Shown here one piece after another: positions 16,564-25,536 of a stretch of 64,000 nt of DNA. The translations under genes and the position numbers were made by a program. The DNA is from UBA10103 sp964437185 (lineage in GTDB: Bacteria > Patescibacteriota > Minisyncoccia > Phycocordibacterales > UBA2100). Location: NCBI GenBank assembly GCA_964437185.1, contig CAYTFU010000002.1, positions 50,623 to 114,622 on the forward strand, in the 5' to 3' direction. The first letter of the stretch is position 1, and each line of letters opens with the position of its first letter. The notes under the pieces are model-generated. The model was not told the origin of the DNA and ran no database searches. It worked only from the letters and a program-made list of their open reading frames with translations.

Positions 16564-17460
16564 ATGCATGCTGAGCTTATCGTCGCAGTACTCGCAGGAA
16601 TGGGCGGCATGTTCGGATGGGGATTTTCAGAATTTGGAGCAAAAAAATCCGTTGATGACATAGGAGCAATTTCCAGCCTCGTGTGGGCGCATGTCTTTGG
16701 CACGGTGATTCTTTTTGCGCTGCTTATAGCCCGGTCCTCCTTCACGCATGAATCCGTTTATTTCCCGACAGATTCCGGTGTATGGCTGGGTCTTATTTTT
16801 TTTGGAGCTCTCCAAGCTGCCGTATATTATTTTGCTTATAAAGGTTTCGGAGAGGGTGAGGTTTCCATTTTGAGTCCTATTTTTGCATCGTTTGCCGGTC
16901 TCGTCGCACTGCTATCTGTCTTGGTATTTGGGGAGATTTTGAGTGTAGGTATGGTGCCCGCTTTAGTAATTATTTTTGGGGGCGTGATACTGATGAATCT
17001 TGATCTAGGAAGATTCCGAACGGCGGGTGTTCGTATCAAAGCTGTCGCCGGATTGAAAGCAATCCTAGTAGCTACGGCACTTGCGACGATTTGGACCTTG
17101 GGGTGGAACACATTTTCGGGAACTCAGGACTGGATAGTTTACACGACCTTCATGTTTGTATTTATGACACTTGCAGCATTTGGTATGGCACGGTTGGCAA
17201 AAGTTAATTTAATGGAGGTTAAACCACGAGCATGGAAATTCTTATGGCTCATAGCTGTGGGAGAGGTTGTTGCGTATTTGGCAATAACGTTGGGTTATGC
17301 AAATACCTCGTATACCAGTGTCGTTGCAATATTGAGCGGTGCCTCTTCTTTACCGACCATACTGCTCGCTCGTATCTTTCTAAAGGAACAAATGACGAAG
17401 ACGCAAGCGGTTAGCTGCGTCGTCATCATCGCAGGTATCGTCATCTTGGCTGTATCATAA
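16564..17460 (+). CDS. EamA/DMT superfamily transporter
   Basis: 298 residues with about ten membrane helices arranged as two five-helix EamA repeats, the usual architecture of drug/metabolite exporters. Segments such as GFGEGEVSILSPIFASFAGLVALLSVLVFGE and TSVVAILSGASSLPTILLARIFLKEQMTKTQ are characteristic. Likely exports amino acids or small metabolites. It is followed after two bases by a PLP-dependent decarboxylase, and the two probably form one transcript, which suggests that substrate or product of that enzyme is transported. Confidence 0.85.
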   Translation: MHAELIVAVLAGMGGMFGWGFSEFGAKKSVDDIGAISSLVWAHVFGTVILFALLIARSSFTHESVYFPTDSGVWLGLIFFGALQAAVYYFAYKGFGEGEVSILSPIFASFAGLVALLSVLVFGEILSVGMVPALVIIFGGVILMNLDLGRFRTAGVRIKAVAGLKAILVATALATIWTLGWNTFSGTQDWIVYTTFMFVFMTLAAFGMARLAKVNLMEVKPRAWKFLWLIAVGEVVAYLAITLGYANTSYTSVVAILSGASSLPTILLARIFLKEQMTKTQAVSCVVIIAGIVILAVS

Positions 17461-17462
17461 AT

Positions 17463-18920
17463 ATGCAGCCAAAACACCCAAAATCCCATCTTACGCACGC
17501 GCTTAATCACGTGACGCATAAAGCGATTCGCTGGTGCACCCCCTCGATTGATCTGACATTCGCTCAGGTTAAAAACCCCTATGCGAGCGACACGTCGACA
17601 TCTTTCGAATCGCTGGGGTATCCTTCTGACCCATCCGGCGTTTTTAAAAAAGTGTACGAGCATGCTGCTAGCGCATATGGGGCGCAGCACACTCTGTTCT
17701 CCGTGAATGGCACTACCGGTAGCAATTTCATGGTTTTGCGAGCTTTAAGCAAACAAATTCCAAATCTTCGGATGCTCGCCCAAAGAAATGTGCATAGATC
17801 AATTGTCGCGGCATGTGAGGATTATGGAATAAATCTTTTCTTTCTGGAACCCAATATCGATCAAACTCACCAACTTTTTCTTCCAAACACGGTAGAGCAA
17901 ATATGTGAGGGGATTGAGCGGATCAAGCCGCAAGTGCTGCTTCTTACTAATCCTACCTACGAGGGACTTTGTCTCGACTTGAAACACGTCATTGCGACTG
18001 TGCGGGAAAAATCCCAAGAAATGATAATGTACGTCGATGAGGCGTGGGGCGCTCACTTGCATTTTTCCGATAAGCTGCCCATCTCTGCTATGGATGCCGG
18101 AGCGGACATTTGTGTTCAAAGTACTCATAAGCAAGGCGGGTCTCTTCAGCAGTCAGGCATGATTCATTGGAGAGAAGGGAGAATTAACAACGACCTGCTC
18201 GTCGAGTCCTATCGAAGCCTAGGAACCAGTAGTCCGTCCTACTTGCTTCTTGCGTCTTTGGATGCCGCGAGGGAAACTATGCAAAAAAAGGGCAAGAAAA
18301 AGATAGACCACATACTGACAACCGCAAAGCATTTGTCCGACGAGACAAGTAAAATCTCCGGTTTGCATGTGATCTCAGTAGACGACCTGACGACAAACTA
18401 TTCATCAGTGCGCGATAGAGATAATTCAAAAGTAATTGTTGACGTTACCGGTACGGGGTTTAACGGATACGATGTGGCAAATATTTTGGACAGTAAGTAT
18501 AAAATTTTAGTTGAATCGTACAACCTAAAAACGATTCTTTTTCTTGTCCCATTTAGGGCAACGGCCGCTGATGTCCATACGACGGTAGCGGCCCTTAAAG
18601 AAATAGTTCGTAAACCTAAAAAGAACGGCGTCGCGATGGAATACAATTTAATAATCCCGACAAATATTCCTAAAATTTTGGACTTACATGAAATGACAAA
18701 ACTGCAGGTCGATCAAATTGAGCGCGTGCCGTTGGACAGGGCTGTCGGACGAATAGCGGCAGAGCATATTACTCCATTTCCACCAGGTATTCCAATCACT
18801 ATTAAGGGCGAGGAATTGACGAGGGAAATTATCGAATATTATATTGCATTAAAGGCGTACCCCAATGTCCACATAGCGGCGCGCGACAAATCAGTAGAAT
18901 ATGTATGGGTTGTAAAGTAG
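17463..18920 (+). CDS. Orn/Lys/Arg-type PLP decarboxylase (fold I)
   Basis: 485 residues, the length of the SpeA/YaaO-like bacterial basic amino acid decarboxylases. The PLP lysine is K223 in STHKQGG, the cofactor Asp is in MYVDEAWGAH, and the N-terminal GYPSDPSGVFKKVYEHAA and FSVNGTTGSN segments are typical. The C-terminal domain ends with PFPPGIPITIKGE, the family's small-domain motif. It converts a basic amino acid to its amine. Pairing with the DMT transporter suggests polyamine supply, export or acid resistance. Which amino acid is used cannot be said. Confidence 0.85.
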   Translation: MQPKHPKSHLTHALNHVTHKAIRWCTPSIDLTFAQVKNPYASDTSTSFESLGYPSDPSGVFKKVYEHAASAYGAQHTLFSVNGTTGSNFMVLRALSKQIPNLRMLAQRNVHRSIVAACEDYGINLFFLEPNIDQTHQLFLPNTVEQICEGIERIKPQVLLLTNPTYEGLCLDLKHVIATVREKSQEMIMYVDEAWGAHLHFSDKLPISAMDAGADICVQSTHKQGGSLQQSGMIHWREGRINNDLLVESYRSLGTSSPSYLLLASLDAARETMQKKGKKKIDHILTTAKHLSDETSKISGLHVISVDDLTTNYSSVRDRDNSKVIVDVTGTGFNGYDVANILDSKYKILVESYNLKTILFLVPFRATAADVHTTVAALKEIVRKPKKNGVAMEYNLIIPTNIPKILDLHEMTKLQVDQIERVPLDRAVGRIAAEHITPFPPGIPITIKGEELTREIIEYYIALKAYPNVHIAARDKSVEYVWVVK

Positions 18921-18935
18921 CCTTACGTTTTGTTG

Positions 18936-18941
18936 TATAAT
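18936..18941 (+). promoter_or_regulatory. -10 box of the sensor kinase gene (leaderless)
   Basis: TATAAT ending 6 bases before the ATG at 18948. It decides the start of the kinase, because the frame is open 18 bases further upstream through the box itself. Confidence 0.6.
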
Positions 18942-18947
18942 GATTGC

Positions 18948-20465
18948 ATGAGGAAATTCAAAACGGTCTTCGAGCAGTTGCCCACGCCCGTTAGCATCGC
19001 CGTTTTGCTCGTCATAATTGTGATTGTTATTACCACCTCGTGGACGCTATACAATCACACGGTCGACATTCTCACGCAGAATTTAAGAGACCGTTTGCAG
19101 ACTATCTCTGTTACCCAAGCGGCCAATGTCGATGCCTCGGATATTGAGGCACTTCAGGTAGAGGAGGATTGGAAAAAACCAGAGTGGGAACATCTGGTAA
19201 GTAAATTGCACAAAGCAAAGTACAGTAATGGTCAAATTGTTTTTATATACATTTTCCGAAAAACCAAGGATGACCCGACCAAAATGGAATTCGTTGCAGA
19301 CGCTGATTCAATTGACCCATATGCAAACATTAACAATAATCCAACCGGAGAAATAGTTTCCGCATCAACATGCCCTTTGTGCGTTGACTCCAACAGAGAT
19401 GGAAAAATCGACAGAGAACATGCTGATAGGCTGCAGTGGCCCGGCATGCTGTTCCCCGAAATAGAAGGTGTGCCGGAAGCTTTTGCGGCATATAACGGCC
19501 CGATTACTGTGCCGGATATTTACACGGACGAATACGGCTCAGTTCTTACGGGCTTTGCTCCCATCACAAACGCAAGCGGGACTGTCGTAGCGATTCTGGG
19601 AACCGACATAAAAGCCGACGACTTTCTCACAATCACAAGGCAGACGCTGTATCCGTTTCTTGCGTTTATCGCCGCGCTGACGCTGATTATCGCCGTTTTG
19701 GCGGCATCGCTCATTTATATTTGGTCTCGACGTGCAAACATGTTAGCAAGACTTTCGCGTAGCCTAGAAATAGCTAATGCCCAGCAGGAAGGCCTTTTGC
19801 ACTTTATTAGTCATGAGATCAAGGGCTACCTTACCAACAGCGAAGCAGGGTTTGCTTCCATCGCGGAGGGGGATTACGGAGAGGTTACCCCTCAATTGAA
19901 AACCATGGCCACAAGCGCCCTCGCGAATGTCCGCAGGGGAGTGAGCACGGTGGTCGACATACTTCGTGCGGCGGATATGAAGCGAGGCACGGTCTCGTAC
20001 AGAAAAGACCCTGTCGACGTGCGAGCGGTCGTCGAGAATGTTATCAACACACTTCGACCAAACGTCACAGAAAAAGGCCTAACTCTCGAGACCAACATCG
20101 CAGATGGGTCGTACACCACCTCGGGCGATGAGGAGAAACTTCGCAACAACGTCCTCCGCAACCTCATCGACAACGCCATCCGATACACGCCGACCGGAAC
20201 GATTACCATCAGCCTTTCCAACGCTGGCGGTACAATACGTTTTTCGGTAAAGGACAGCGGTGTCGGAATTACTGAGGAGGATAAGAAGCGATTATTTACT
20301 GAGGGTGGGCACGGCAAAGAATCCATAAAAACCAACGTCCATTCCACCGGCTACGGCCTCTTTATCGCAAAGCAAGTAGTAGACGCCCACGGCGGCAAAA
20401 TCTGGGCCGAATCGGAAGGGGAGGGCAAAGGCTCCACGTTTGTTGTAGAGCTCCCCACTGCATAG
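18948..20465 (+). CDS. Orphan sensor histidine kinase with an EF-hand-like loop in its external domain
   Basis: 505 residues. First membrane helix at about 17-37, an external domain to about residue 235, second helix at about 237-260, then HisKA with the phospho-acceptor H289 (FISHEIKG) and an HATPase domain (N box NVLRNLIDNAIRYTP, G1 DSGVGI, G2 GYGLFIA). The external domain contains a pair of cysteines C142/C145 directly followed by a 12-residue EF-hand-like loop D147-x-N-x-D-G-x-I-D155, although position 12 is His. This suggests metal sensing. No response regulator gene is adjacent. Its last 23 codons are duplicated 315 bases downstream. Confidence 0.88.
   Translation: MRKFKTVFEQLPTPVSIAVLLVIIVIVITTSWTLYNHTVDILTQNLRDRLQTISVTQAANVDASDIEALQVEEDWKKPEWEHLVSKLHKAKYSNGQIVFIYIFRKTKDDPTKMEFVADADSIDPYANINNNPTGEIVSASTCPLCVDSNRDGKIDREHADRLQWPGMLFPEIEGVPEAFAAYNGPITVPDIYTDEYGSVLTGFAPITNASGTVVAILGTDIKADDFLTITRQTLYPFLAFIAALTLIIAVLAASLIYIWSRRANMLARLSRSLEIANAQQEGLLHFISHEIKGYLTNSEAGFASIAEGDYGEVTPQLKTMATSALANVRRGVSTVVDILRAADMKRGTVSYRKDPVDVRAVVENVINTLRPNVTEKGLTLETNIADGSYTTSGDEEKLRNNVLRNLIDNAIRYTPTGTITISLSNAGGTIRFSVKDSGVGITEEDKKRLFTEGGHGKESIKTNVHSTGYGLFIAKQVVDAHGGKIWAESEGEGKGSTFVVELPTA
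20397..20465 (+). repeat. Duplicated 3' end of the kinase gene, first copy
   Basis: 69 bases encoding KIWAESEGEGKGSTFVVELPTA-stop. The second copy is 20780-20848, same length, no gaps, identical for its first 41 bases and divergent almost only at third positions after that. A small coiled-coil gene lies between the copies. Confidence 0.85.
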
Positions 20466-20479
20466 TAGAATGCGTTGGT

Positions 20480-20728
20480 ATGTTGACGAACAAAGATATA
20501 GACAAGATGATAAAGGTTTTCGCTACTAAGGAAGACATCCGGAGCGTCACCGATAGACTCGACAGGCTGGAATCCTTGGTTCGCGGTCTTCTAACTGGGG
20601 TGGACAAACTCGCGACGAGTGTCGACAAATTGCTTTTGGAGTATGCGGCAGTCAGCGAACAACTTACGCGCCACGAGAGGTGGATCAAACAAATCGCAAA
20701 AAAGTCTGGCGTGATGCTCGCGGACTAG
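20480..20728 (+). CDS. Small coiled-coil protein (paralogue of the one in the atp operon)
   Basis: 82 residues, mostly heptad-like: TKEDIRSVTDRLDRLESLVRG and the repeated VDKLATSVDKLLLEY. The C-terminus EYAAVSEQLTRHERWIKQIAKKSGV is nearly the same as that of the gene at 51051-51326 (EYAAVKIQLSRHEEWIKLIAKKSGV), so the two are paralogues. Function unknown. TAGAAT (20466-20471) ends 8 bases before the ATG. The gene sits precisely between two copies of the kinase 3' end. Confidence 0.75.
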   Translation: MLTNKDIDKMIKVFATKEDIRSVTDRLDRLESLVRGLLTGVDKLATSVDKLLLEYAAVSEQLTRHERWIKQIAKKSGVMLAD

Positions 20729-20779
20729 CAGTGCATTAGACTTGATTCTTTTCTATAAAAAGTAGACACTCGCAAGTGC

Positions 20780-20848
20780 AAAATCTGGGCCGAATCGGAA
20801 GGGGAGGGCAAAGGCTCCACCTTCATTGTCGAACTTCCCGCAGCTTAA
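20780..20848 (+). repeat. Duplicated 3' end of the kinase gene, second copy
   Basis: Encodes KIWAESEGEGKGSTFIVELPAA-stop. Compared with the kinase end: seven synonymous codon changes (including TAG to TAA), one Val to Ile and one Thr to Ala. The four codons before it still align in frame (GTAGAC shared) but have diverged. It ends 32 bases before trpS. Confidence 0.85.
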
Positions 20849-20880
20849 AATATCGACGATTTTCTGCTATCATAGGTCGC

Positions 20881-21816
20881 ATGACACGCCTTTTTACTGG
20901 CCTCCAGCCATCTGGATCGCTTCATATTGGCAACTATTTTGGCGCACTGAAGCAGACCGTCGAGCTTCTTCGAGACGCGGACGGATTGGTGATGATTGCG
21001 GATTACCATGCCCTCACGAGCCTCAAAGATGTACCCGCGCTTCGAAAAAATATTGGAGATGTGGTGCGCGATTACGTGGCGGTGGGAGTTGATCCAAAGA
21101 AGGCGGTGATCTTTCAGCAGTCCTCCGTTTCGGCGCACACTGAGCTCGCATGGATTTTTGATTGCCTCGTCACAGTTCCATTTCTCATGCAGGCCCACGC
21201 ATACAAAGATAAAGTAGCAAAAGGATTGGAGGCCAACGCCGGCCTCTTCACATATCCCATGCTCATGGCTGCGGATATATTGCTCTACGACACCGACGTC
21301 GTACCCGTGGGCGCCGACCAGAGGCAGCACGTCGAGTACGCGCGCGAGGCCGCGACAAAGTTTAACAACGCATTTGGCGAGACGTTTAGAATTCCGCAAG
21401 AAAAGATTCTTGACTCAGTCGCAATTGTGCCTGGTACCGATGGCAAAAAAATGAGCAAGAGCTATGGCAACACTATCCCGCTGTTCGGTACTAAGGACGA
21501 AATCCAAAAAGCGGTGATGAGCATCGTTACCGACTCAAATGCAGAGAGCCCTGAAAACGTATACAACATTCACCGACTTTTTAGGAGGAGGGAGGAGCTT
21601 TCCGTACTTTACACAGAGAACAAAGGGAAATATAAGGCTCTAAAAGACGCGCTCGTCGAGGATATTGAAGGCATGATCGCCCCGATGCGCGCGCGACGCG
21701 AGAGTCTTACCGATGAGGATGTGCGGGCGATTCTTAAGGATGGGGGCGATAGGGCGCGTGAGCAAGCCGACAAAAAAATGTCTATTATTCGCCAAGCGGT
21801 CGGCGTGGCAATATAA
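20881..21816 (+). CDS. trpS: Tryptophanyl-tRNA synthetase
   Basis: 311 residues, class I synthetase of the short bacterial TrpRS type. HIGH motif as LHIGNYFG near residue 15, adenylate/tryptophan region VPVGADQRQHVEYAR, and KMSKS in GKKMSKSYGN. Start chosen at ATG 20881, where TATCAT (20868-20873) ends 7 bases before it and the family start TRLFTGLQPSG follows. Upstream lies the second copy of the kinase 3' end. Confidence 0.96.
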   Translation: MTRLFTGLQPSGSLHIGNYFGALKQTVELLRDADGLVMIADYHALTSLKDVPALRKNIGDVVRDYVAVGVDPKKAVIFQQSSVSAHTELAWIFDCLVTVPFLMQAHAYKDKVAKGLEANAGLFTYPMLMAADILLYDTDVVPVGADQRQHVEYAREAATKFNNAFGETFRIPQEKILDSVAIVPGTDGKKMSKSYGNTIPLFGTKDEIQKAVMSIVTDSNAESPENVYNIHRLFRRREELSVLYTENKGKYKALKDALVEDIEGMIAPMRARRESLTDEDVRAILKDGGDRAREQADKKMSIIRQAVGVAI

Positions 21817-21839
21817 CGATTTACGAAACCACTAATTTT

Positions 21840-23246
21840 ATGGCAAGAACGTTCATCAAGGATTTGCAAAACGCTGTCGACACGACGGTACTCATCAAGG
21901 GCTGGGTGTCGGTGCGGCGAGATCAAGGCAAGATGGTCTTTTTCGATTTTCGCGATATGACAGGCACGGTACAGGGCGTCGTCCTGCCGGGAAGCGCAGC
22001 GATAGAGATTGCAAAAAACACGAGCCGCGAGAGCGTGGTCTACGTGACGGCTGAGGTCAAACAACGGCCTGAAAAGAATAGACAACACGGTAAACAAAAC
22101 GGCGACATTGAACTGGTCGTTACCGAACTTACCGTGGAGAGTCCGTCGGCGGTCCTGCCGTTTGAGGTTAATGAAGATACGTTTGGCATCGGGGAAGAAA
22201 CTCGGCTCGAACACCGCTACCTTGATCTCCGAAGCGAGCGCATGCAGCGCAATCTGCGCCTGCGCAGCGAATTCGTGCGACGCTGTCGAGACTTTCTTTT
22301 TGAAAATTTATTTACAGAAATCGAGACGCCGCTTCTTACCGAATCTACTCCCGAAGGCTCTCGAGATTTCGTGGTGCCCTCGCGCCTTCATCCAGGCAAA
22401 TTTTATGCGCTGCCGCAGTCGCCGCAACAATACAAACAATTGCTTATGGTAGGCGGCTTCGAGCGCTATTTTCAAATCGCGCGAGCAGTGCGTGACGAAG
22501 ACCTGCGGGCGGATCGAGGATTTGAGCACACCCAGGTAGACATTGAGATGTCTTTTGTCGACCAGGAAGAGGTCATGCAGACGATAGAAGCGATGATCAC
22601 GACCTCGGTGGAGGCGATGGGATTTACTGTGAAGCAAAAACCATTTCCTCGCCTTACTCACGCCGAATCAATGGAACGATATGGAGCCGACAAATTTGAT
22701 TCGCGCACAGAGGAGGAAAAGAAAGAGGGGATACTTGCATTTGCGTGGGTCTATAAGTTTCCTTTCTTTGAAAAAACTCCTGAGGGCGGATGGACCTTTA
22801 CACACAATCCGTTTTCAATGCCTATTGCCGAGCACATAGACAATGTCTTGCAAAAGAAAGACATTGGGGAAATCTTAACGACGCAATACGATCTTGTGTG
22901 CAATGGATTCGAATCGGGTGGGGGCAGCATACGATCACATCGAGCCGATATACTGCGCGCGACCTACGAGATTATGGGGTATTCGGAGAGCGAGACGGAC
23001 GAGCGCATCGGGCACATGCTTCGCGCGTTTGAGTACGGCACGCCGCCACACGGCGGCATTGCGATTGGCGTCGAGCGCATTATCATGAATCTGACAGGGG
23101 AGTCGTACCTGCGAGAAGTGCAGGCATTTCCGATGACGCGCGGCGGCCAAACGGCCGTTATGAGCGCCCCGAAGCCGCTCACGAAAGAGCAGCTCGCAGA
23201 ATTGCATATCTCAATTCAACCAGATAAGAAGCATGGAACGATTTGA
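21840..23246 (+). CDS. aspS: Aspartyl-tRNA synthetase without the GAD insert
   Basis: 468 residues against about 590 in E. coli. OB-fold anticodon domain (GWVSVRRDQGKMVFFDFRD), class II catalytic domain with motif 2 (ARAVRDEDLRADRGFEHTQVDIEMSF) and motif 3 (GGIAIGVERI). The bacterial GAD domain normally inserted between these is missing: only a short segment around EEEKKEGILAFAWVYKFPFFE remains. Asp versus Asp/Asn specificity cannot be decided here. It overlaps scpA by 14 bases. Confidence 0.94.
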   Translation: MARTFIKDLQNAVDTTVLIKGWVSVRRDQGKMVFFDFRDMTGTVQGVVLPGSAAIEIAKNTSRESVVYVTAEVKQRPEKNRQHGKQNGDIELVVTELTVESPSAVLPFEVNEDTFGIGEETRLEHRYLDLRSERMQRNLRLRSEFVRRCRDFLFENLFTEIETPLLTESTPEGSRDFVVPSRLHPGKFYALPQSPQQYKQLLMVGGFERYFQIARAVRDEDLRADRGFEHTQVDIEMSFVDQEEVMQTIEAMITTSVEAMGFTVKQKPFPRLTHAESMERYGADKFDSRTEEEKKEGILAFAWVYKFPFFEKTPEGGWTFTHNPFSMPIAEHIDNVLQKKDIGEILTTQYDLVCNGFESGGGSIRSHRADILRATYEIMGYSESETDERIGHMLRAFEYGTPPHGGIAIGVERIIMNLTGESYLREVQAFPMTRGGQTAVMSAPKPLTKEQLAELHISIQPDKKHGTI

Positions 23247-23958
23247 GGTTGCTACGCCTACATTTGCAGGCCCCTTAGAGGCGCTGCTCAATCTGATCGA
23301 GGATCGGAAGATGGCGGTATCAGACATATCACTTGCCGAAGTCGCCAATTCGTATCTTTCCTACGTCGAAAAACTCCCGGAACTACCGCTTGCCGAGACT
23401 TCGCAATTTATCCTCGTCGCATCGACACTGCTCCTCATTAAATCGAGATCACTTCTTCCAACGCTTGAACTTTCCGAAAGCGAGCGAGAAAGCGTGGAAG
23501 AGCTCGAACGAAGGCTCGCGCGCTACGCGCTGTACCGCAATGCCGCAAAGACTCTGCGGCAGCATTGGATGAAGCGACCCTTTCTTTTCGCGCAACGAGC
23601 TCCTGCGCGCAGCGCTGTATTTAGTCCGGCCAACGCGGCGCGTGATACGATACGTGCGGCGGCCGAGCGGTTGATCCACGTACTTCCAAAGCCAGAATCG
23701 CTTGCCCGAGCCGCCGTAGCACCTGTGCTCGCGCTGGAGGAAGTAGTGACGCATCTCAAGCAACGACTTTCCGCCGCGTTTAAAGCTCGATTTAGCGAGC
23801 TTACAGGATCGCGGCCGAAAGCCGAAGTGATCGTATACTTTTTGGGAATTCTCGAACTCGTACGATCGGGTTCTGCAAGCGTTACGCAGGATGCACTTTT
23901 TGAAGATATGATGATCGAAGTCGAGGGAATGGCTTCTACGCCACAATATGGGATCTGA
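23233..23958 (+). CDS. scpA: Segregation and condensation protein A
   Basis: 241 residues. N-terminal SMC-kleisin region FAGPLEALLNLIEDRKMAVSDISLAEV and TSQFILVASTLLLIKSRSLLP, a variable middle, and a C-terminal winged-helix segment (AEVIVYFLGILELVRSGSASVTQ). ScpA bridges SMC heads and binds ScpB for chromosome segregation. Overlaps both aspS and scpB, so translation of the three is probably coupled. Confidence 0.94.
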   Translation: MERFEVATPTFAGPLEALLNLIEDRKMAVSDISLAEVANSYLSYVEKLPELPLAETSQFILVASTLLLIKSRSLLPTLELSESERESVEELERRLARYALYRNAAKTLRQHWMKRPFLFAQRAPARSAVFSPANAARDTIRAAAERLIHVLPKPESLARAAVAPVLALEEVVTHLKQRLSAAFKARFSELTGSRPKAEVIVYFLGILELVRSGSASVTQDALFEDMMIEVEGMASTPQYGI

Positions 23959-24538
23959 CGAGACGCGCACACTATCCAACAAAATTCACGCCTTTTTGTT
24001 TAATGAAGGCGGGACTTTGACATTAAAAAAACTCATCCGGCTTACGAATGCGAGTGAGGCGGCGGTGCAGCAGGCGCTCGCAGCGCTCGCAGCGCAACTC
24101 GAAGGGACTGGATTAGCCCTCGTTCGCACCGACATGGAAGTAACACTCGCAATCGACGGCGCGACATCGCTGAGCGTTACGGAGGCGCTTGGCCGCGAGC
24201 AGAGCAGCGACATCGGCGATGCCGGACTCGAAGTTCTCGCAATACTGCTCTACCGCGGGCCTTCTACCCGTGCGCAGGTGGATTATATTCGCGGCGTCAA
24301 CACGAGCTCAACAATGCGCGCGCTTCTTTCGCGCGGTCTGATCGAGCGCAGCGGAAATCCCGAGGATGGCCGCGAGTATCTCTACAGACCGACTGTCGAT
24401 CTTCTTACGCACCTTGGCGTTCGCCATACAAGCGAACTTCCCGAACGCGAACGCTTTGCTGCAGAGATTGCCCTTTTTGAATCATCACAGCCCGCAATCA
24501 GCGATTCGTCAGGGACTGAAAATGCAGATACTGCCTAA
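23948..24538 (+). CDS. scpB: Segregation and condensation protein B
   Basis: 196 residues with two winged-helix domains. The family segments LEVLAILLYRGPSTRAQVDYIRGVNTSSTMRALLSRGLIERSG and REYLYRPTVDLLTHLGV are clear. It works as a dimer with ScpA and SMC. Overlaps scpA by 11 bases; the next gene starts 3 bases after its stop. Confidence 0.94.
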   Translation: MGSDETRTLSNKIHAFLFNEGGTLTLKKLIRLTNASEAAVQQALAALAAQLEGTGLALVRTDMEVTLAIDGATSLSVTEALGREQSSDIGDAGLEVLAILLYRGPSTRAQVDYIRGVNTSSTMRALLSRGLIERSGNPEDGREYLYRPTVDLLTHLGVRHTSELPERERFAAEIALFESSQPAISDSSGTENADTA

Positions 24539-24541
24539 TCT

Positions 24542-25531
24542 ATGCCACCTCAAGACACCGAATCACCAGCATCGCCCGAAGATCCAATAGTTGCGCCTGG
24601 CGTTCGACCAATCCACAAGTATGCCGGTCTCGTGCTGATCTTTTTGCTATTCATCGCGAGTGCATGGTTTACCGCGACGTTTCTTTCGGATTCGCCAGGA
24701 CCGATTCAACAAGTCGCCGCAGCGGCGATCCCCGATCCGTTTGATTCGGTAATGATAGAGGCCGAAAGTGCGTATGTGCTCGACCTGAAGACCGGACGAG
24801 TGCTGTTTTCAAAAAACGCCGACGCTCAGCTTCCGCTCGCCTCGCTCACCAAGGTCGCGCTCGTCCTTGCGGTGCGCGACGCGCTCGCGGACACATCTCT
24901 TTTGATTCCTGAGCACGTTACTCCCGACGGCGCCCCGATCCGCCTTCCCTCACAGTGGCGCTTTGATGCGAAGGACGTCATGGACTTTACGCTTGTCGCA
25001 TCGTCCAACGAAGGAGCGGAAATTCTTGCGAGCGCGGCTCGCGAGAGCGTGCGGCTCCGTTACCCACAGGCGTCACCACTACAGCCGGTCCTCTGGAGAA
25101 TGAATGATATTGCTCAAAATCTAGGGCTTGCACATACGTACTTCTTGAACGTCACGGGCCTCGATCTGAGCGCCACGCAAGCGGGAGCGTACGGTTCAGC
25201 ACATGATATGGCACTTCTCTTTGGGCATGCGGCATCCACCTCGGCGCATACGTTTGAACCCACGACCAAAGACGAGTTGCAAATCAGGGCACTTTCGGGG
25301 CAATTGGTAACCGCGGAAAACACCGATTCTGCCTTGCCAGTCATACCTGGGATGATAGTGGGAAAGACGGGGTACACTGATCTTGCGGGAGGGAACCTCG
25401 CCGTCGTGTTTGAGATAGGTCCCGCGCACCCTATTGCCGCTGTGGTGCTGCGCTCGACGCAAGAAGGTCGTTTTTCCGACATTGAGAAACTTATTACCAA
25501 AGCACAAGAAGCCATTGCCCTTGGCCACTAA
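24542..25531 (+). CDS. D-alanyl-D-alanine carboxypeptidase-like serine hydrolase (S11)
   Basis: 329 residues. One N-terminal membrane segment (about 28-46: AGLVLIFLLFIASAWF), then a penicillin-binding-protein fold with all three motifs: SxxK at S101-L-T-K104, SxN at S154-S-N156 and KTG at K275-T-G277. Family role: trims the terminal D-Ala of peptidoglycan stem peptides outside the membrane. It lacks the C-terminal DacA-type domain. Context with mraY and ftsW supports wall synthesis. Confidence 0.9.
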   Translation: MPPQDTESPASPEDPIVAPGVRPIHKYAGLVLIFLLFIASAWFTATFLSDSPGPIQQVAAAAIPDPFDSVMIEAESAYVLDLKTGRVLFSKNADAQLPLASLTKVALVLAVRDALADTSLLIPEHVTPDGAPIRLPSQWRFDAKDVMDFTLVASSNEGAEILASAARESVRLRYPQASPLQPVLWRMNDIAQNLGLAHTYFLNVTGLDLSATQAGAYGSAHDMALLFGHAASTSAHTFEPTTKDELQIRALSGQLVTAENTDSALPVIPGMIVGKTGYTDLAGGNLAVVFEIGPAHPIAAVVLRSTQEGRFSDIEKLITKAQEAIALGH

Positions 25532-25536
25532 ATTTT

